64,000 bases of DNA from Tindallia magadiensis (GTDB lineage: Bacteria; Bacillota; Clostridia; Peptostreptococcales; Tindalliaceae): positions 91,454-155,453 of the forward strand of contig NZ_FOQA01000007.1 in the NCBI RefSeq assembly GCF_900113635.1, read 5' to 3'. The notes below the pieces were generated by a model. It worked only from the letters and a program-made list of their open reading frames with translations, was not told the origin of the DNA and searched no databases. This document shows positions 62,482 through 64,000 of the stretch, in pieces (positions within the stretch are counted from its first letter, which is position 1; every line of letters begins with the position of its first letter). The translations under genes were made by a program, and so were the position numbers.

Positions 62482-63402
62482 ATGATACGTTGTTTAGAAG
62501 ATTTATTGAACATACAAAATCTAAATACAAATACAAAAATGAGACTGGCAGTGGCAGCGGCTGAAGATTCGGATGTAATGAAAGCCGTAAATGAAGCTAA
62601 GAAACTAGGTATTATCGATCCGTTATTGTTTGGGAATAAATCTAAAATAGAAGAAATCGCAATACAGATTGGAATGGATCTCAACAATATTGAAGTATGT
62701 GATTGTGCTGATTTATTAGAATCAGCTGAAAAGGCAGTGGAGTCGATATCGTTAGGGAATGCTCAATTCTTAATGAAGGGCCTTGTAGATACATCCATCT
62801 TATTAAAAGCTGTATTAAAAAAAGAAAGAGGATTAAGAACGGATAGACTGTTAAGTCATGTTATGGTATATTCTCCCAAAACATATCATAAACTATTATT
62901 TTTAACAGATGGTGGGATGAATATTTCTCCAAACCTTAAAGAGAAAGAACAAATTATTATGAATGCAATTGAAGTAGCAAGAGCTCTGGGAGTTAGTCCC
63001 GTGAAGATTGCTTGTTTAGCAGCAAAAGAAAAAGTTGATGATAAAATGGAAGCAACTATTGATGCAGCTAATTTGGTGAAACGTGAAAAAGAGGGAGTAT
63101 TTGGCGAAGATTCGATCATTGATGGTCCTATGGCGCTAGATCTTGCCGTCTCGAAAGAAGCAAGCAGGATTAAGAAGTATGAAAGTCAGGTAGCCGGAGA
63201 TGTGGATGTATTAATGGTTCCTAATATTGAAATGGGAAATGGTATAGGAAAAACCTTGACATATATGGCTCAAGCAGAATCAGCAGGAATTATCATGGGA
63301 GCTAAGATTCCTATTGTGTTGGTATCACGAGCAGATGAATTTAGATCAAAACTTTATTCAATAGCTTTAGGAAGTATGATTGCTAGAAAAAGCAACGCTT
63401 GA
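62482..63402 (+). CDS. ptb: Phosphate butyryl/acetyltransferase family enzyme
   Basis: A 306-residue acyltransferase that exchanges CoA and phosphate on short acyl groups. The fold landmarks are VAAAEDSDVMKAVNEAKKLGI, FLMKGLVDTSILLKAVL, FLTDGGMNISP, ALGVSPVKIACLAAKEKV, DGPMALDLAVSKEA and VPNIEMGNGIGKTLTYMA. The length matches Ptb and the Pta-like MaoC group better than true Pta. Butyryl-, isobutyryl- or acetyl-CoA could be the substrate; paired with a butyrate kinase elsewhere it would yield ATP from acyl-CoA made by the 2-oxoacid oxidoreductase. ATG 62482 follows GAGGTG; GTG 62473 is within that site. Confidence 0.88.
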   Translation: MIRCLEDLLNIQNLNTNTKMRLAVAAAEDSDVMKAVNEAKKLGIIDPLLFGNKSKIEEIAIQIGMDLNNIEVCDCADLLESAEKAVESISLGNAQFLMKGLVDTSILLKAVLKKERGLRTDRLLSHVMVYSPKTYHKLLFLTDGGMNISPNLKEKEQIIMNAIEVARALGVSPVKIACLAAKEKVDDKMEATIDAANLVKREKEGVFGEDSIIDGPMALDLAVSKEASRIKKYESQVAGDVDVLMVPNIEMGNGIGKTLTYMAQAESAGIIMGAKIPIVLVSRADEFRSKLYSIALGSMIARKSNA

Positions 63403-63419
63403 TGAAAATAGAAAACTAA

Positions 63420-63495
63420 GGTGCCCACTACTGAAAATTGTTGACAATTTCTGATTGATATGCTATATTCATTCTTGCCCCTTGAAGTGGGCACC
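63420..63495. repeat. Inverted repeat flanking the first rRNA promoter
   Basis: GGTGCCCACT (63420-63429) and AGTGGGCACC (63486-63495) are perfect 10-base inverted copies bracketing promoter P1. Only the right arm lies in the P1 transcript, so it is not a simple terminator for P1. It could be a protein-binding pair or a weak hairpin on read-through RNA from ptb. Confidence 0.7.
63441..63469 (+). promoter_or_regulatory. rRNA promoter P1
   Basis: Perfect TTGACA (63441-63446), 17-base spacer and TATATT (63464-63469) with a TGC extension. Confidence 0.88.
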
Positions 63496-63517
63496 AGAAA
63501 AAAACAGAAATTAACCA

Positions 63518-63546
63518 TTGACACAGAGAAGGAAAGATGGTAAAGT
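63518..63546 (+). promoter_or_regulatory. rRNA promoter P2
   Basis: Perfect TTGACA (63518-63523), 17-base spacer and TAAAGT (63541-63546). It is followed by the leader copy AAGTCGCTAAAACACGGCGG (63551-63570). Confidence 0.75.
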
Positions 63547-63550
63547 AATA

Positions 63551-63672
63551 AAGTCGCTAAAACACGGCGGCAGCAACAGATACAAAGCGAAAAACAAGAT
63601 GAAAAAAAGTATTGACATCGAAAACAAAGCATGGTAAGATGTTCAAGTCGCTTAAGAGTGGCGGACAAACAA
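63551..63672 (+). repeat. Duplicated promoter-leader unit, 94-base period
   Basis: AAGTCGCT-(T/A)AA-...-GGCGG occurs at 63551-63570 and 63645-63664. The preceding TTGACA boxes at 63518 and 63612 are also exactly 94 bases apart. P2 and P3 with their leaders thus look like a tandem duplication. Confidence 0.8.
63612..63640 (+). promoter_or_regulatory. rRNA promoter P3
   Basis: Perfect TTGACA (63612-63617), 17-base spacer and TAAGAT (63635-63640) with a TGG extension. The start site would be about 125 bases before mature 16S. Confidence 0.88.
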
Positions 63673-63682
63673 GAAAAGAGAG

Positions 63683-63700
63683 TTCTTTGAAAACTGAACA
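63683..63700 (+). promoter_or_regulatory. boxA-like antitermination element in the rRNA leader
   Basis: TTCTTTGAAAACTGAACA resembles the boxA sequence found in Firmicutes rRNA leaders, used by Nus factors. It is followed by a small hairpin CACGTT-AA-AACGTG (63719-63732). Confidence 0.7.
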
Positions 63701-63770
63701 GCAGAGAGAACGAAACCACACGTTAAAACGTGATGGAAAACGCAAGCAAAAGCTTGGGTACAGGAAGAAT

Positions 63771-64000
<230 letters not shown>

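Overview
The window is a chromosomal segment of an AT-rich, low-GC Gram-positive anaerobe of the class Clostridia. Evidence is the 16S rRNA 5' end at the right edge, a clostridial cell-division gene order, strong AGGAGG-type ribosome binding sites with many TTG/GTG starts, a flavodiiron protein, 2-oxoacid:ferredoxin oxidoreductase, phosphate butyryltransferase-like enzyme and a selenocysteine-dependent peroxiredoxin. An amino-acid-fermenting, possibly alkaliphilic relative of Alkaliphilus, Tindallia or Natronincola is my best guess, but the genus cannot be fixed from the sequence alone. No prophage, insertion sequence or CRISPR array is visible; most genes are core or housekeeping.

Left part (1-16.2 kb): a division and envelope region. 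It runs DUF881-DUF881-sbp-ftsZ-nrdR, DUF512 radical SAM-der-plsY-gpsA, a tRNA-Pro, an MFS carrier, an acylphosphatase, a UGA-containing peroxiredoxin with a SECIS-like hairpin, then HlyD-like-yggS-sepF-yggT-ylmH-divIVA-lspA-rluD. Sporulation genes that normally sit in these neighbourhoods (spoIIGA-sigE-sigG after ftsZ, spoIVA after gpsA) are absent, and ftsA is not next to ftsZ.

Middle part (16.2-42.5 kb): short metabolic and stress operons on both strands. They include a flavodiiron protein, a nitroreductase, a polysaccharide deacetylase split by a -1 shift at an A AAA AAG slippery site, an MFS carrier, a GerMN lipoprotein, KorAB-type oxidoreductase, FMN-binding protein-cation exchanger-Nnr, and a rubrerythrin-like/FliL-like/DHOD-like minus-strand group. 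A dnaJ-like-clpB operon carries a recognisable CtsR operator. Further on come a radical SAM gene plus a fused Memo-AMMECR1 gene (AmmeMemoRadiSam), DUF368, a MotA/OmpA-type ion-channel pair, a sirtuin, recJ and an amidohydrolase.

Right part (42.6-64 kb): an M16C peptidase faces a three-gene minus-strand operon. That operon encodes a 1632-residue protein combining HD, helical-repeat, NadD-like nucleotidyltransferase, GNAT-like and phosphoribosyltransferase-like regions, then a lactate/malate-dehydrogenase-like protein and a flavodoxin-fold reductase with a Cys cluster. I know no described system with this composition, and it is the strongest candidate for something new here. It is followed by mutS2, DUF523, a second GerMN lipoprotein, argS, a small unknown gene, a zinc-dependent phospholipase C-like gene, a B12-binding-type radical SAM gene (DUF4080-like), a TPR protein and a phosphate butyryl/acetyltransferase. 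The window ends in an rRNA operon leader with three tandem promoters and the first 230 bases of 16S rRNA.
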